Numbered from the stretch's first letter, positions 16,664-25,874 are shown. The stretch is DNA of 64,000 bases from Faecalibacterium sp. (GCA_022652735.1 JALCRP010000009.1:1-64000), one strand, 5' to 3'. Numbers and translations: made by a program. Notes: generated by a model not told the origin, from the sequence alone.

Positions 16664-17761
16664 ATGAAAATCACCAAAATCCGCTTGGGGCAGATCTGTG
16701 TCCCCCTGCGCGTTCCGTTCAAAACCGCGCTGCGCTCCGTCGATAGTGTGCGGGATGTTATCGTCGCCGTCGAAACCGACACCGGCGCGGTGGGCTATGG
16801 CGAGGCGCCGCCTACCGGCGTCATCACCGGCGATACCACCGGCGCCATCGTGGGCGCGGTGCAGGAACATATCGCCAAAACGCTGGTGGGCCGCGAGGTA
16901 GATGATCTCGAAAACCTGCTGCTTGATTTGAACCGCTGCATCGTGCACAATACAAGCGCGAAGGCCGCCGTGGATATGGCCCTGTATGACCTTTACGGCC
17001 AGCTGTACCATATCCCCGTGTATAAGCTGCTGGGCGGCAGCCGCAGCCAGATTGAAACAGACATCACAATCAGCGTGAACAGCCCCGAGGAGATGGCGCG
17101 CGATGCACAGGATGCCATTCGCCGCGGCTACACGGTGCTGAAATGCAAAGTTGGCAAGGAGCCGGAGCGTGATTTGGCGCGCCTTGCGGCCATCCGCAAG
17201 GTGGCCGGCCCGGCCTGCAAGCTGCGCATCGACGCAAACCAGGGCTGGAACGCCAAGCAGGCTGTGCGCATTCTATATCAGATGCAACAGCAGGGCCTTG
17301 ACATCGAGTTCTGTGAGCAGCCTGTGCCCGCGTGGGACATCGACGGCTTGCAATATGTTACCGAGCATGCCCCTGTGCCTGTGCTGGCCGACGAAAGCGT
17401 ATTCAGCGATAAGGATGCGCTGACGATTTTGCAGCGGCATGCGGCTGATTTCGTCAACATCAAGCTGATGAAATGCGGCGGCATCTACAATGCGCTGCAT
17501 ATTGCCTCGGCCGCCGAAAGCTACGGCGTCGAGTGCATGATCGGCTGTATGCTGGAAGCAAAAATTAGCGTAAACGCCGCCGTAGAGCTAGCCTGCGCCA
17601 AGCAGGTCATCACGAAGGTCGATCTCGACGGGCCGGTGCTCTGCCGAGAGGACCCGATCTTGGGCGGCGCCGTGTTTGCCGAAAAGACGATCACCGTCTC
17701 GCCCGAAGCCGGTATGGGCATCCGCGGCATCGAAGACGGAAAAATCGTCTGGCTGGAATAA
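16664..17761 (+). CDS. Dipeptide epimerase (enolase superfamily, L-Ala-D/L-Glu type)
   Basis: 365 residues. Enolase-superfamily muconate-lactonising subgroup motifs: the KxK pair in VLKCKVG, Asp in RIDANQGW, Glu in EFCEQPVP, Asp in VLADESV and the second acid/base Lys in NIKLMKCGG. These five groups are the metal ligands and the two-base machinery. The pattern and the link to PepV fit L-Ala-D/L-Glu epimerase, which converts murein dipeptide into a form a dipeptidase can split. Specificity for another dipeptide is possible. AAGGAG stands before the ATG; a bidirectional terminator follows 25 bases after the stop. Confidence 0.88.
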   Translation: MKITKIRLGQICVPLRVPFKTALRSVDSVRDVIVAVETDTGAVGYGEAPPTGVITGDTTGAIVGAVQEHIAKTLVGREVDDLENLLLDLNRCIVHNTSAKAAVDMALYDLYGQLYHIPVYKLLGGSRSQIETDITISVNSPEEMARDAQDAIRRGYTVLKCKVGKEPERDLARLAAIRKVAGPACKLRIDANQGWNAKQAVRILYQMQQQGLDIEFCEQPVPAWDIDGLQYVTEHAPVPVLADESVFSDKDALTILQRHAADFVNIKLMKCGGIYNALHIASAAESYGVECMIGCMLEAKISVNAAVELACAKQVITKVDLDGPVLCREDPILGGAVFAEKTITVSPEAGMGIRGIEDGKIVWLE

Positions 17762-17786
17762 GGCTTCAAACAACTGCATAAAAGCG

Positions 17787-17836
17787 AAAAATCACGCCTT
17801 TCGGATGCTTACGAGCTTCTGAAAGGCGTGATTTTT
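17787..17836. terminator. Bidirectional terminator between epimerase and FlxA-like gene
   Basis: AAAAATCACGCCTTTC paired perfectly with GAAAGGCGTGATTTTT (16 pairs), giving T-runs on both strands between two convergent genes. Confidence 0.9.
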
Positions 17837-17898
17837 ATTGGGCAATGCACAATTTGCTGTTGGAGATTGGTTTTGCAGCAGCGTTTTTTCCCTTTTGT

Positions 17899-18243
17899 TC
17901 AAACCAATAGGTTGAGGCCCCCGGCAGAAAGCTGTTCGCCGGCGCCCTCGCTTTGCTGTGCGTTTTGCAGCGGGCTACCCTGTGCGTTTTGTGCAAAGGC
18001 CGGTGCTGCCGGAGAAGTGCCGCCCGAAGAACCGCTTTGGGAATAGGATTTGAGCTTTTCGATTTTCTGCTCGATCTTTTGGATCTGCTTTTCGATTTGC
18101 TCTACCGAATCGGAATTGCCTTCCCGTGTTGCTTTCAGCTCATTTTGTGTCAACTGTGTAAGCTCCTGCTGATACAGCGCGATCTCACGATCAACTGCAC
18201 TTTCGGAATCGCCGCCGATACTTGAAACGGAAGATACCTGCAT
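17899..18243 (-). CDS. FlxA-like protein
   Basis: 114 residues. An N-terminal MQVSSVSSIGG and a central helical EIALYQQELTQLTQNELKA...QIEKQIQKIEQKIEKLKS heptad region match the FlxA-like family, small proteins of unknown role first seen near flagellar genes. The C-terminal half is low complexity (Gly/Ser/Gln). A second line of support is the strong AAAGGGGG site nine bases upstream of the ATG. There are no flagellar genes in the window, so no functional context. Confidence 0.7.
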   Translation of the reverse strand: MQVSSVSSIGGDSESAVDREIALYQQELTQLTQNELKATREGNSDSVEQIEKQIQKIEQKIEKLKSYSQSGSSGGTSPAAPAFAQNAQGSPLQNAQQSEGAGEQLSAGGLNLLV

Positions 18244-18349
18244 TACGATTCGCCCCCTTTGCTTTTATTATTCGCCGCATTTGCCGAAAAGAAAGTGTTT
18301 TTTCTTTTTTTTACACTTTTTCTTTTTCCCCTTTCGCCTGCGCGTGTGT

Positions 18350-18378
18350 TTGCACAAAGGGCGGCCGTGGTCTATAAT
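18350..18378 (+). promoter_or_regulatory. Promoter of the ABC exporter
   Basis: TTGCAC (18350-18355), 17-base spacer, perfect TATAAT (18373-18378), about 30 bases before the ATG. Confidence 0.7.
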
Positions 18379-18410
18379 AAAAAGGCTGCGTTTAGCAGCG
18401 CGGAGGAACT

Positions 18411-20207
18411 ATGAAAGAGAAAAAGCAATCTGCCGCAGGCTCTGCCCAAAAGGGCGCTTCCGGCGCCGCGCTGATTCGGCGCTTTTGGCCGTATCAGCGC
18501 AAATATCTCAAAACCGTGGCGATGGATTTGTTCTGTGCCGCGCTGACCTGCCTGTGCGATCTGGTGCTGCCGCTGATTCTGCGCACGATCACCAACACGG
18601 CGATGAACGATCTTGCCGCGCTGACGGTTTCGCTCGTATGTCGGCTGGCTTTTGTGTATCTGCTGCTGCGCCTGATCGACGCGGCGGCCCAGTATTTTAT
18701 GGCGGATATGGGCCACGTGATGGGCGTTTACATCGAGACAGACATGCGCCGCGATGCCTTCGACCATCTGCAAAAGTTGGGTTACACCTATTATTCCAAT
18801 ACAAAAATCGGCCAGATCATGGGCCGCATCACGAACGATCTGTTCGAGGTGACGGAGTTTTCGCACCACTGCCCGGAAGAGTTTTTTATCGCCGGGCTGA
18901 AAATCGTGGTAAGCTTTATCATCCTGTGCACCTGTAACATCCCTTTGACGGTTTTAATTTTTCTGTGTGTGCCGCTGATGGCCGTGGTTTCCACGGCGCT
19001 AAACCACAAACTGCGGGCCGCATTTCGCCGCCAACGTGTGCAGATCGGCGAGCTGAACGCCCAGATTGAGGACAGCCTTTTGGGCGAGCGCGTCGTCAAA
19101 GCCTTTGGGGCCGAGGAAATGGAAGCCGAAAAGTTTGCGCAGGGCAACGGCACATTTCAGCGCATCAAAAAGCAGACTTATCATTTTATGGCGCTGTTTC
19201 AGGCTTCCACCCGCCTGTTTGACGGGCTGATGTATTTGGTGGTGATTTTAGGCGGCGGGCTTTTTGTGGTATACGGAGCCATTACCCCCGGCGACCTGAT
19301 CGCTTACGTACTGTATGTTTCTACGCTGATCGCTACAATCCGCCGCATTGTCGAATTCGCCGAGCAGTTCCAGCGCGGCATGACGGGCATCGAGCGCTTT
19401 TTCGAGATTTTGGATGCGCCCATTGAAGTTCGCGATGCGCCGGGCGCGGTGCCGCTGCAAGTTCGCCGCGGTGCAGTAGATTTTCATGATGTCAGCTTTG
19501 AGTATCCCGACGACCACAACGCCGTGCTGCACCATGTTGCGCTATCGATTCGCCCGGGCGAGCGCGTGGCGCTCGTCGGGCCTTCGGGCGGCGGCAAAAC
19601 GACGCTGTGCAACCTGATTCCGCGCTTTTACGATGTAACGGGCGGCGAAATTGACATCGACGGGCAGGACATCCGCGCCGTCACGCTGAAAAGCCTGCGC
19701 AGCGCCATCGGCATTGTGCAGCAGGATGTGTATCTGTTCAGCGGCAGCGTGGCCGAGAACATCGCCTACGGCCGCCCCGACGCCACCCGCGCCGCGATTG
19801 AGCAGGCCGCCGCGCTGGCCGGCGCCGACACCTTTATCTGCGCCCTGAAAGATGGGTATGATACCTATGTCGGCGAGCGAGGGGTAAAGCTTTCCGGCGG
19901 GCAAAAGCAGCGCATCGCCATCGCGCGCGTTTTCTTAAAAAATCCGCCCATCCTGATTTTGGATGAGGCGACGAGCGCACTGGATAACGAAAGCGAAATT
20001 CTCGTAGGGCAAAGCCTCGAGCAGCTGGCCCACGGCCGCACGACGCTGACGATTGCCCACCGCCTGACCACGATCAAAAACTACGACCGCATTTTGGTGT
20101 TGGGCGCCGATGGCATCGCCGAGACGGGCACTCATGAAGCGCTTTTGGCGCAAAAAGGCATCTATTACCGCCTGTGGAACCAGATTCCCGCCGACGCGCC
20201 GTGCTGA
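18411..20207 (+). CDS. ABC exporter, fused membrane and ATPase domains (MsbA/BmrA type)
   Basis: 598 residues. Six helices in an ABC type-1 transmembrane domain (about residues 30-340) are followed by one ATPase domain: Walker A GPSGGGKTT (near 390), Q-loop VQQDVYLFSG, signature LSGGQKQR, Walker B ILILDEATSALD and H-loop AHRLTT. Such half-transporters dimerise and export lipids, peptides or drugs. There is no partner gene, so a homodimer is likely. The substrate is unknown. CGGAGG precedes the ATG. It is convergent with a TetR-family regulator that could control it, though the geometry gives no direct evidence. Confidence 0.92.
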   Translation: MKEKKQSAAGSAQKGASGAALIRRFWPYQRKYLKTVAMDLFCAALTCLCDLVLPLILRTITNTAMNDLAALTVSLVCRLAFVYLLLRLIDAAAQYFMADMGHVMGVYIETDMRRDAFDHLQKLGYTYYSNTKIGQIMGRITNDLFEVTEFSHHCPEEFFIAGLKIVVSFIILCTCNIPLTVLIFLCVPLMAVVSTALNHKLRAAFRRQRVQIGELNAQIEDSLLGERVVKAFGAEEMEAEKFAQGNGTFQRIKKQTYHFMALFQASTRLFDGLMYLVVILGGGLFVVYGAITPGDLIAYVLYVSTLIATIRRIVEFAEQFQRGMTGIERFFEILDAPIEVRDAPGAVPLQVRRGAVDFHDVSFEYPDDHNAVLHHVALSIRPGERVALVGPSGGGKTTLCNLIPRFYDVTGGEIDIDGQDIRAVTLKSLRSAIGIVQQDVYLFSGSVAENIAYGRPDATRAAIEQAAALAGADTFICALKDGYDTYVGERGVKLSGGQKQRIAIARVFLKNPPILILDEATSALDNESEILVGQSLEQLAHGRTTLTIAHRLTTIKNYDRILVLGADGIAETGTHEALLAQKGIYYRLWNQIPADAPC

Positions 20208-20300
20208 ATTGTGCACCACGTCAGGCCGCAAAAGCGGCCCAATGTATGCCGGCCAAAAGCAGCGCCGCGCGATGATATTCTTGCGTTTTCCCCTAAAGCA

Positions 20301-20340
20301 AAAGGCAGCCGCAACGTGTTTTGCGGCTGCCTTTATTTTT
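20301..20340. terminator. Bidirectional terminator between ABC exporter and TetR gene
   Basis: AAAGGCAGCCGCAA / TTGCGGCTGCCTTT, 14 pairs, 6-base loop, T-rich on the plus side (TATTTTT). On the minus side it lies within the end of the TetR transcript. Confidence 0.85.
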
Positions 20341-20941
20341 AAGTTTCCTGCGGTGCCGGATTTTCCGCGGCATCGTCCTCGGGCTGCGAGAGGTATGCAT
20401 GGATCAGGCTGCCGTCACAGATGCGGCGGACGCAGGCGCGGAACTGGCGCGGGTCCTCTTTCATACCGAGCTTTGCCCAGCGCACCACGATCCCCACCAT
20501 CGCGCTGGCGATGAAATCGCCGATAAAGCGCAGTTCCTCTTTGCTCAGCGAACGGTACTCCGGCATTTCCATCGAACGCACCTGCTGCACAACCAAATCG
20601 CTGATAGTATCGAACAAAAAGCTCTGCAAGCTGTTCTGCCCGTTATAGGCCAGCGCGTTGCAGTAAAACTCTTTATTTTCTTTTAAGTAATCCTCGATGC
20701 TTTCCAACGCGCTCGACCAGTTTTCCTTGATGGCGCGCTCGGTAAAAAAGCGGGTGGATTCCGTCTGGAAGATCCAGTTTACAAGATCAAATTTATCCTG
20801 AAAGTGGTAGTAAAAGGTATTGCGGCCAATATCGGCATGCTCCACAATGTCGCTGACCGAAATTTTTTCCAGCGGCATCGTCTGCATCAGATCCTTGAGG
20901 CTTGCGGCAAGAATCTGTTTGGTTCGGCTTGCTCCCGGCAT
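20339..20941 (-). CDS. TetR/AcrR-family regulator with TetR_C_8-like C-terminal domain
   Basis: 200 residues. Residues about 8-55 form the helix-turn-helix: TKQILAASLKDLMQTMPLEKISVSDIVEHADIGRNTFYYHFQDK. The C-terminal half (AYNGQNSLQSFLFDTI...FIGDFIASAMVGIVVRWAKLGMKEDP) is of the type seen in DhaS-like regulators (PF14278 style). Inducer unknown. The ATG chosen has AAAGGAG 11 bases upstream. Its promoter overlaps the end of plsY (21026-21054), so it can be expressed separately from the housekeeping genes upstream. An A/T-rich dyad lies just after the predicted transcription start, a possible autoregulatory site. Confidence 0.85.
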   Translation of the reverse strand: MPGASRTKQILAASLKDLMQTMPLEKISVSDIVEHADIGRNTFYYHFQDKFDLVNWIFQTESTRFFTERAIKENWSSALESIEDYLKENKEFYCNALAYNGQNSLQSFLFDTISDLVVQQVRSMEMPEYRSLSKEELRFIGDFIASAMVGIVVRWAKLGMKEDPRQFRACVRRICDGSLIHAYLSQPEDDAAENPAPQET

Positions 20942-21025
20942 GTCGCAAGGCTCCTTTCGTGTACGGCAGCCCCAAAGAAAGGCATTTTCGCCAAGCCAAG
21001 ATCCGCCGCACAAAATAATATTTAT

Positions 21026-21054
21026 ATTTTACTGCTTTTTGTGCTTTCCGTCAA
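21026..21054 (-). promoter_or_regulatory. Promoter of the TetR gene, overlapping the end of plsY
   Basis: Minus strand TTGACG (21049-21054), 17-base spacer, TAAAAT (21026-21031). Most of it is plsY coding sequence. Confidence 0.6.
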
Positions 21055-21682
21055 ATCTATATTCCGTACCGGCGCGGATGCGCTGTATGTTGGCACGGTG
21101 CATGTACAAAATCAGCCCGCCCATAATGGCCGCGCAGGCCGTGCTGAACGCCAACTGCGGCGTGGGAAGCCGCCATAGCAGCGCCCCGCAGCCAAAGGTC
21201 AACAGCGGATAGCTGACAGACATCATGATGCTGCCGAGCGAAACCATCTTTGTCGGCAGAAAGAACGCGAGGAAGATCGCGGCCATCACCGGCACAAGCC
21301 CTGGCCGCAGCGCAAGGATCGTGCCCGCTGCCACGAGGATGCCCTTGCCGCCCTTAAAGCCGAAATACAAAGGCTTCCAGTGGCCAATCACCGCCAGCAC
21401 AGCCGCCAGATACCCGCCGTACAGCGCCGGTATGTCGGCCGCGGCAAAAAGCATACAGCCGGCCCACGCAGACAAAAAGCCTTTCAGCACATCGCCGGCC
21501 GCCGTCAGGGCCGCCGCCTTTTTGCCAAAGGTGCGCAGCATGTTCGTCATGCCGGCCGCGCCGCTGCCATGCGCTCGTACATCGTCGCGGTACAATAGCT
21601 TGCTGACAATGATGCCGGTATCGATGCTGCCCAACAAATAGGCCTCCAGCATCACGGCAAGGCTGGCTCCGATTTCCATCAT
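21029..21682 (-). CDS. plsY: Acyl-phosphate:glycerol-3-phosphate acyltransferase
   Basis: 217 residues, membrane protein with about six to seven helices. PlsY motifs are present: GSIDTGIIVSKL and GSGAAGMTNMLRTFGK (motif 1, the NxxR segment), HWKPLYFGFKGGKG (motif 2, glycine-rich phosphate loop) and HRANIQRIRAGTE (motif 3). It transfers the acyl group from acyl-phosphate to glycerol-3-phosphate, the first step of phospholipid synthesis. It follows der by 27 bases in a der-plsY order common in Clostridia. Either of two adjacent ATG codons may be used. Confidence 0.93.
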   Translation of the reverse strand: MMEIGASLAVMLEAYLLGSIDTGIIVSKLLYRDDVRAHGSGAAGMTNMLRTFGKKAAALTAAGDVLKGFLSAWAGCMLFAAADIPALYGGYLAAVLAVIGHWKPLYFGFKGGKGILVAAGTILALRPGLVPVMAAIFLAFFLPTKMVSLGSIMMSVSYPLLTFGCGALLWRLPTPQLAFSTACAAIMGGLILYMHRANIQRIRAGTEYRFDGKHKKQ

Positions 21683-21709
21683 GCTTCTCTCCTTTGCCCT
21701 TTTCCCGAA

Positions 21710-23050
21710 TCACACATCCTTGACCCGCGCTTCGCCGCCGCGCTCCCGCACAACAAGGCGGATCGGCGTATGGTTCAGGCCAAAGCTTTCCCGGATCTGG
21801 TTAATGATATAGCGCTGATAGCTGAAATGAAACAAACTCTTTTGGTTCACGAACGCAACAAACGTCGGCGGGCGTGTGGAAGCCTGCGTCAGGTAAAAGA
21901 TTTTCAGGCGCTTGCCCTTATCGCTGGGCGGCTGCATGCGCGCCGTGGCGCGCGCCAGCATCTCGTTCAGCACGCCTGTCGGCACACGTGCGCCGTTCTG
22001 CGCATCTACATCGCAGATCATCTGCATAAGCTTATTCACGTTATAGCCGCTCTTGGCCGAAATGAAGATCACGGGCGCATAGGCCATAAAGCTGAAATCC
22101 GCCTCGTAGCCTTTGCGCTGCTCGTCCATCGTGTAGGTATCCTTGCCTTCCACGGCATCCCACTTGTTCACGACGATAATGCAGCCTTTGCCCTGCTCGT
22201 GCGCATAGCCGGCCACCTTGGAATCCTGCTCGGTAAAGCCCTGCGTCGCGTCTACCAAAATCAGCGCCACACGGCTGCGCTCGACGGCGGCAAGGCTGCG
22301 CAGCACCATAAAACGTTCCAGGCCTTCGTCAACGTTGCTTTTTTTGCGCAGGCCCGCCGTATCGGTAAAGACAAATTTGCCGTAGGCGTTATCCACGGGG
22401 GTATCGATCGCGTCGCGCGTCGTGCCGGCCTCGTCGGCCACAATCATGCGGTTTTCGCCGAGGATATAGTTTGTCAGGCTGGATTTGCCCACGTTCGGCC
22501 GCCCGATGATTGCCACCGGGATGCGCTCTTCGTCGGTTTCGTCCTGCGTGAAATCGAGGTGGGCACAGATGGCATCCAGCAGATCGCCCGTGCCGTGGCC
22601 GTGCACGGAAGAAACGGGCATTACCTCGTCAAAGCCGAGGTTATAAAATTCATACATTTCGGCCGGCGCTTCGCCGATGGCATCGCATTTATTCACTGCG
22701 AGGATCACAGGTTTACGGCTGCGGCGCAGCAGCTGTGCCACATCCTGATCGGCGGCTGTCATGCCTGTCTGCACATCCACCACCATCACGATACAGTTTG
22801 CCGTATCGATGGCGATCTCGGCCTGCTGGCGCATATGCGCCAAAAGCCCCTCGCTGGCCGAAGGCTCGATGCCGCCGGTATCTACGAGCAAAAATTCTTT
22901 CCCGCACCATTCGCATTCCCCGAAGATACGGTCGCGCGTCACGCCGGGGGTATCCTCGACGATGGCGATGCGCTGGCCGCAGAGCTTGTTGAACAGGGTG
23001 GATTTGCCCACGTTCGGGCGGCCCACCACCGCTACAATCGGTTTTGCCAT
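21710..23050 (-). CDS. der: Ribosome assembly GTPase Der (EngA)
   Basis: 446 residues. Two tandem GTPase domains: the first with [17 protein letters not shown] and NKCD; the second with [21 protein letters not shown] and NKWD. The C-terminal KH-like domain (from about residue 350, including [21 protein letters not shown]) completes the fold. Der acts in 50S subunit maturation and is usually essential. The ATG has AGAGGAG upstream; the open frame extends 25 codons further but without a ribosome site. It lies between a DUF512 radical-SAM gene and plsY on one transcript. Confidence 0.97.
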   Translation of the reverse strand: MAKPIVAVVGRPNVGKSTLFNKLCGQRIAIVEDTPGVTRDRIFGECEWCGKEFLLVDTGGIEPSASEGLLAHMRQQAEIAIDTANCIVMVVDVQTGMTAADQDVAQLLRRSRKPVILAVNKCDAIGEAPAEMYEFYNLGFDEVMPVSSVHGHGTGDLLDAICAHLDFTQDETDEERIPVAIIGRPNVGKSSLTNYILGENRMIVADEAGTTRDAIDTPVDNAYGKFVFTDTAGLRKKSNVDEGLERFMVLRSLAAVERSRVALILVDATQGFTEQDSKVAGYAHEQGKGCIIVVNKWDAVEGKDTYTMDEQRKGYEADFSFMAYAPVIFISAKSGYNVNKLMQMICDVDAQNGARVPTGVLNEMLARATARMQPPSDKGKRLKIFYLTQASTRPPTFVAFVNQKSLFHFSYQRYIINQIRESFGLNHTPIRLVVRERGGEARVKDV

Positions 23051-23172
23051 ATTTGTGCTCCTCTCTCTATTCCTGCTGCAAAAAAGCAGCGTTTTCGTTG
23101 AAAGCCAACGCAGCACGGGCCGCATTTTCCCAGCCCGCTTTTGATTTTAGGGGTATGGCCGCGCGTAAGGCA

Positions 23173-24510
23173 TCAGCCGCGCGGTGTACGGCGGCGTTCG
23201 AGATGCAGCCCCGTGCGCAGCAGCGCCCGCGCCTCTTCTCCGCCGCCGCAAGGCAGAAGCTCCACCTGTACGCCCAGCGCCTCGCCTACCTCAGCAGGCG
23301 TCATATCGTCCAGAAAGCGATCTTTTTCATCGCGCAGCATCACTTCCGGGATGCCGAGGCGGCCACTTTGCAGCTTCCCCTTGCATTGTGCCACAATATC
23401 CCGCCCCGTGACAAGCCCCGCCACGCTGACATTTCCGCCGAAGAAATCGTTTTGGATGGGGTGCACATGCGGCGTAACGGCCGGATACTGCCGGTGCAGC
23501 TCGGCCATCATATCCGTAATCAGCGGCGCGGCCAGCGTCCCTGTCACAAGGTCGATCTGCTTTTGGCCGATTACGCGGTGCGGCCGGGCCAGCTCGTCCA
23601 AAAATTCATCATGGAACAAGCGCCACATGCCAACGCCGTTTTCAAGCTGTGCATAATCCTCGTAAAAGGCCGCAGAGGGCAGCGGGCGCCCGGCGTTCAG
23701 GTACCATTCATCGCTTGGGAAAACAATACGGCTGCCCGTTTTTTCCTTCTGGCTATTGCCATAGGCCTCGAGGATGTCGATCACCTCGGCGCTGGATGCC
23801 GCATCATACGGCATCAGCGGATAAAGGCCCTTGCGGTAGCGCGTCAGCCCCGAGGGCACCGCGGCAATGCTCCGGATGCCCGGCCCAAGCGCCAAAAGGT
23901 CAGAAAGGGTGCGGCGCAGCTCTTCGCCGTCGTTTACGCCGCGGCAAAGCACTAGCTGGCAGTTGACGGCGATGCCGGCATTGGCAAGGCGCGCAAGATA
24001 GCCGAGCGTTTCGCCGCCGCGGCGGTTTGCCAGCATGCGCACACGCAGCGCCGGGTTCGTCGTGTGCACAGAAATATTCATCGGCGAGATGTGCATTTTG
24101 ATAATACGATCGATTTCGTGATCGGCCATATTTGTCATTGTGATATAGTTGCCGAACAAAAACGAAAGGCGCTCGTCGTCATCCTTAAAGTACATCGTCT
24201 CGCGCATGCCGGGCGGCAGCTGCTCGATAAAGCAAAACATGCAGTGGTTTGCGCAGGAATGCTTTTTGTCGGCCAGATAGGTGGCAAAGTTGCAGCCAAA
24301 CGGCGCGTATTCGTCTTTTGCGACGGCCAGCGTCTTTTCCTGCCCGGAAACGCGCGCCACGAGCGAAAAGTGCGGGCTGTCGGTATAAAACTGGTAATCC
24401 AGCATATCGTTAAGCGGCTCGCCGTCCACAGAAAGCAGCACATCGCCAGCCCGCAGGCCGAGGGCCTCGGCCGGGCTGTTTTCGTCGATATTTTGAATGG
24501 TTACGGCCAC
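23173..24510 (-). CDS. DUF512 radical-SAM protein with N-terminal PDZ domain
   Basis: 445 residues. A short PDZ-like segment (IQNIDENSPAEALGLRAGDVLLSVDGEPL) opens the protein. The radical-SAM cluster motif CANHCMFC (CxxxCxxC) follows with FIEQLPPGMRETMYFKDDDERLSFLFGNY, the signature of the DUF512 family. The reaction is unknown; members occur in most Clostridia next to der, as here. I choose the GTG start because AAAGGAGGG lies six bases upstream and the PDZ begins at once; the open frame runs 34 codons further up without similarity. Likely a radical-SAM enzyme or ribosome-linked factor, judged only by its neighbours. Confidence 0.88.
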   Translation of the reverse strand: MAVTIQNIDENSPAEALGLRAGDVLLSVDGEPLNDMLDYQFYTDSPHFSLVARVSGQEKTLAVAKDEYAPFGCNFATYLADKKHSCANHCMFCFIEQLPPGMRETMYFKDDDERLSFLFGNYITMTNMADHEIDRIIKMHISPMNISVHTTNPALRVRMLANRRGGETLGYLARLANAGIAVNCQLVLCRGVNDGEELRRTLSDLLALGPGIRSIAAVPSGLTRYRKGLYPLMPYDAASSAEVIDILEAYGNSQKEKTGSRIVFPSDEWYLNAGRPLPSAAFYEDYAQLENGVGMWRLFHDEFLDELARPHRVIGQKQIDLVTGTLAAPLITDMMAELHRQYPAVTPHVHPIQNDFFGGNVSVAGLVTGRDIVAQCKGKLQSGRLGIPEVMLRDEKDRFLDDMTPAEVGEALGVQVELLPCGGGEEARALLRTGLHLERRRTPRG

Positions 24511-24626
24511 GGCGCATCCCTCCTTTGCAGGGTTTCCGTATCCGGCGGATCTATGCAAAATCCCCCGTAACATAACAAGAAGGGGAAGGCAGGTGCCCTC
24601 CCCTTTTGTCATTTCCTGTTACCCGA

Positions 24627-24806
24627 TCAGGCCTTTTTGACGACTTCCACGTCTTTGTAGTAACCACAGTTACCGCATGCCTGGTGGGGGAGCTTCAGCG
24701 CGCCGCAGTGGCTGCATTTTACCAGCGCGGGTGCCTCCAGCTTCCAAACGTTGCTGCGACGCTTATCGCGGCGGGCTTTGGAAAGATGTCTCTTAGGTAC
24801 TGCCAT
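24627..24806 (-). CDS. rpmF: 50S ribosomal protein L32
   Basis: 59 residues, MAVPKRHLSKARRDKRRS start typical of L32, then a zinc ribbon CSHCG...CGNCG with all four cysteines, so the zinc-dependent form. It lies 24 bases downstream of the YceD gene, the universal yceD-rpmF pairing. The ribosome site GGAGGTG precedes the ATG. Confidence 0.97.
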   Translation of the reverse strand: MAVPKRHLSKARRDKRRSNVWKLEAPALVKCSHCGALKLPHQACGNCGYYKDVEVVKKA

Positions 24807-24830
24807 GTTGTTGCACCTCCTCGATGGAAC

Positions 24831-25328
24831 TCAATTCAACAGTGTTTTTAATATACTCAGCCTTGCGTCTGCGGAGGTGCTTGTGGCAGCCTTTTGGCAG
24901 GAACATTCCTGCCTCTTTTTACCGCATACGGGGCAAAGCCCTTGACAATCCGTGCTGCAAAGCAGCACTGTCGGAATTTGAAAGAGAAGCTCCTGATAAA
25001 GCCATTCTTCCACATCCAACTGGCCTTTTTCATCACGCGGAAGCTCAAAATCAGGATCTTCCAGATCCTTTTTCTTAACCGTCCACTCGGCGTCTACCGC
25101 CTGCTGCCGCACTACCGGGTCAAGGCAGCGGGCACAAACCCCACACACCTCGGCATTTGCCGTCAGATGCAGCCAGACCTCGTCCTCCTGCCGTTCGGCG
25201 GTAAAAACCGCTTCGATCGGGGCCGGGACATGCGCACCGCAGAAATCCCGGGCGGAAAGGTCTGCCGTAAAGCGCTTTTCCGTGGGGCTGGCCCCCATCG
25301 AGAAGAACCTTTGCAGATCAAAAAGCAT
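24831..25328 (-). CDS. YceD (DUF177) protein, 23S rRNA accumulation factor
   Basis: 165 residues. Matches the DUF177 pattern: N-terminal MLFDLQRFF, a central VCGVCARCLDPV and a C-terminal LCSTDCQGLCPVCGK, whose four cysteines may bind zinc. In E. coli and plants the family is needed for normal 23S rRNA levels. The gene forms a two-gene operon with rpmF behind a strong promoter at 25356-25384. Confidence 0.9.
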   Translation of the reverse strand: MLFDLQRFFSMGASPTEKRFTADLSARDFCGAHVPAPIEAVFTAERQEDEVWLHLTANAEVCGVCARCLDPVVRQQAVDAEWTVKKKDLEDPDFELPRDEKGQLDVEEWLYQELLFQIPTVLLCSTDCQGLCPVCGKKRQECSCQKAATSTSADARLSILKTLLN

Positions 25329-25355
25329 AGTACACCTCTAAAAGGCCGCCTTGAT

Positions 25356-25384
25356 AGTATATCGCAGGGGCCGGGCTTTGTCAA
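25356..25384 (-). promoter_or_regulatory. Promoter of the YceD-rpmF operon
   Basis: Minus strand TTGACA (25379-25384), 17-base spacer, TATACT (25356-25361): near consensus. Confidence 0.75.
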
Positions 25385-25401
25385 CACCTGAAAACGACAA
25401 A

Positions 25402-25432
25402 GGAGCAGCAGATTTACTGCCGCCCCCCTTTT
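25402..25432. terminator. Hairpin after the P-loop gene
   Basis: GGAGCAGCAG / CTGCCGCCCC, ten pairs (two of them G-U in minus-strand RNA), 5-base loop. T-run is strong on the plus side and weak on the minus side, where the gene is, so the assignment is tentative. Confidence 0.4.
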
Positions 25433-25469
25433 TTGCGTTTTGTCGGCGCGGCAACGCGCCGCCGGGGCT

Positions 25470-25874
25470 TTACAGGTACTTTTTTACGTTCTGGGGCAAA
25501 GCGGCTTCGTCCGCGCTGACGGTGATGACGGCTTTCACGGAATCGCCCGTGATCGCGGCGATCTCATCAAGCACAACGCCAAGCTTCGTCACGTCATGAT
25601 CCAGCAGCTTCAGGATGCCGTCGATATAGATCTCGGTGATGTCGTAGTTGCCGGCCATCAGGCCCGCGATGAAGCCATACAGCATCTCACCGCCCATGAT
25701 CTTGTACTCGTCAAGGTCAATCAGGCGCGCGGCGTGGTCAATGTCGTAGGTAAGCTTCATGCCCTTTTCCACGACGACGAGGTTGCCGGAAGTGGTTTTG
25801 ACGGCGCCGTTGATCATGTCGATCATAGCCTTCGTCTTGCCGGAGCCCTTGGAGCCAACAATCAGTTTAATCAT
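25470..25874 (-). CDS. Small P-loop protein of unknown function
   Basis: 134 residues. A clear Walker A, GSKGSGKT, spans residues 7-14, directly after a beta strand, and a hydrophobic strand with Asp (ITEIYIDGI, about 88) could be Walker B. No further NTPase domain is attached and I do not recognise the family. Short P-loop proteins like this are seen in Clostridia, sometimes labelled PilT-like, without known role. The ATG has AGGAGG seven bases upstream. It follows pgi after 47 bases on the same strand, with a GC-rich dyad between. Confidence 0.7.
   Translation of the reverse strand: MIKLIVGSKGSGKTKAMIDMINGAVKTTSGNLVVVEKGMKLTYDIDHAARLIDLDEYKIMGGEMLYGFIAGLMAGNYDITEIYIDGILKLLDHDVTKLGVVLDEIAAITGDSVKAVITVSADEAALPQNVKKYL

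Noticed and set aside
15193..16782. Very long minus-strand open frame (529 codons) opposite pepV and the epimerase
   Set aside because: It mirrors two well-recognised genes, has no ribosome site and an Arg/Gly/Ala/Val composition typical of antisense frames in GC-rich codon-biased DNA.
18411..20941. ABC exporter and TetR gene as a divergent regulated pair
   Set aside because: They are convergent with a shared terminator, so there is no common promoter region to support regulation.
21770..23101. 443-codon plus-strand open frame opposite der
   Set aside because: Antisense shadow of der; no family similarity, His/Arg-rich composition.
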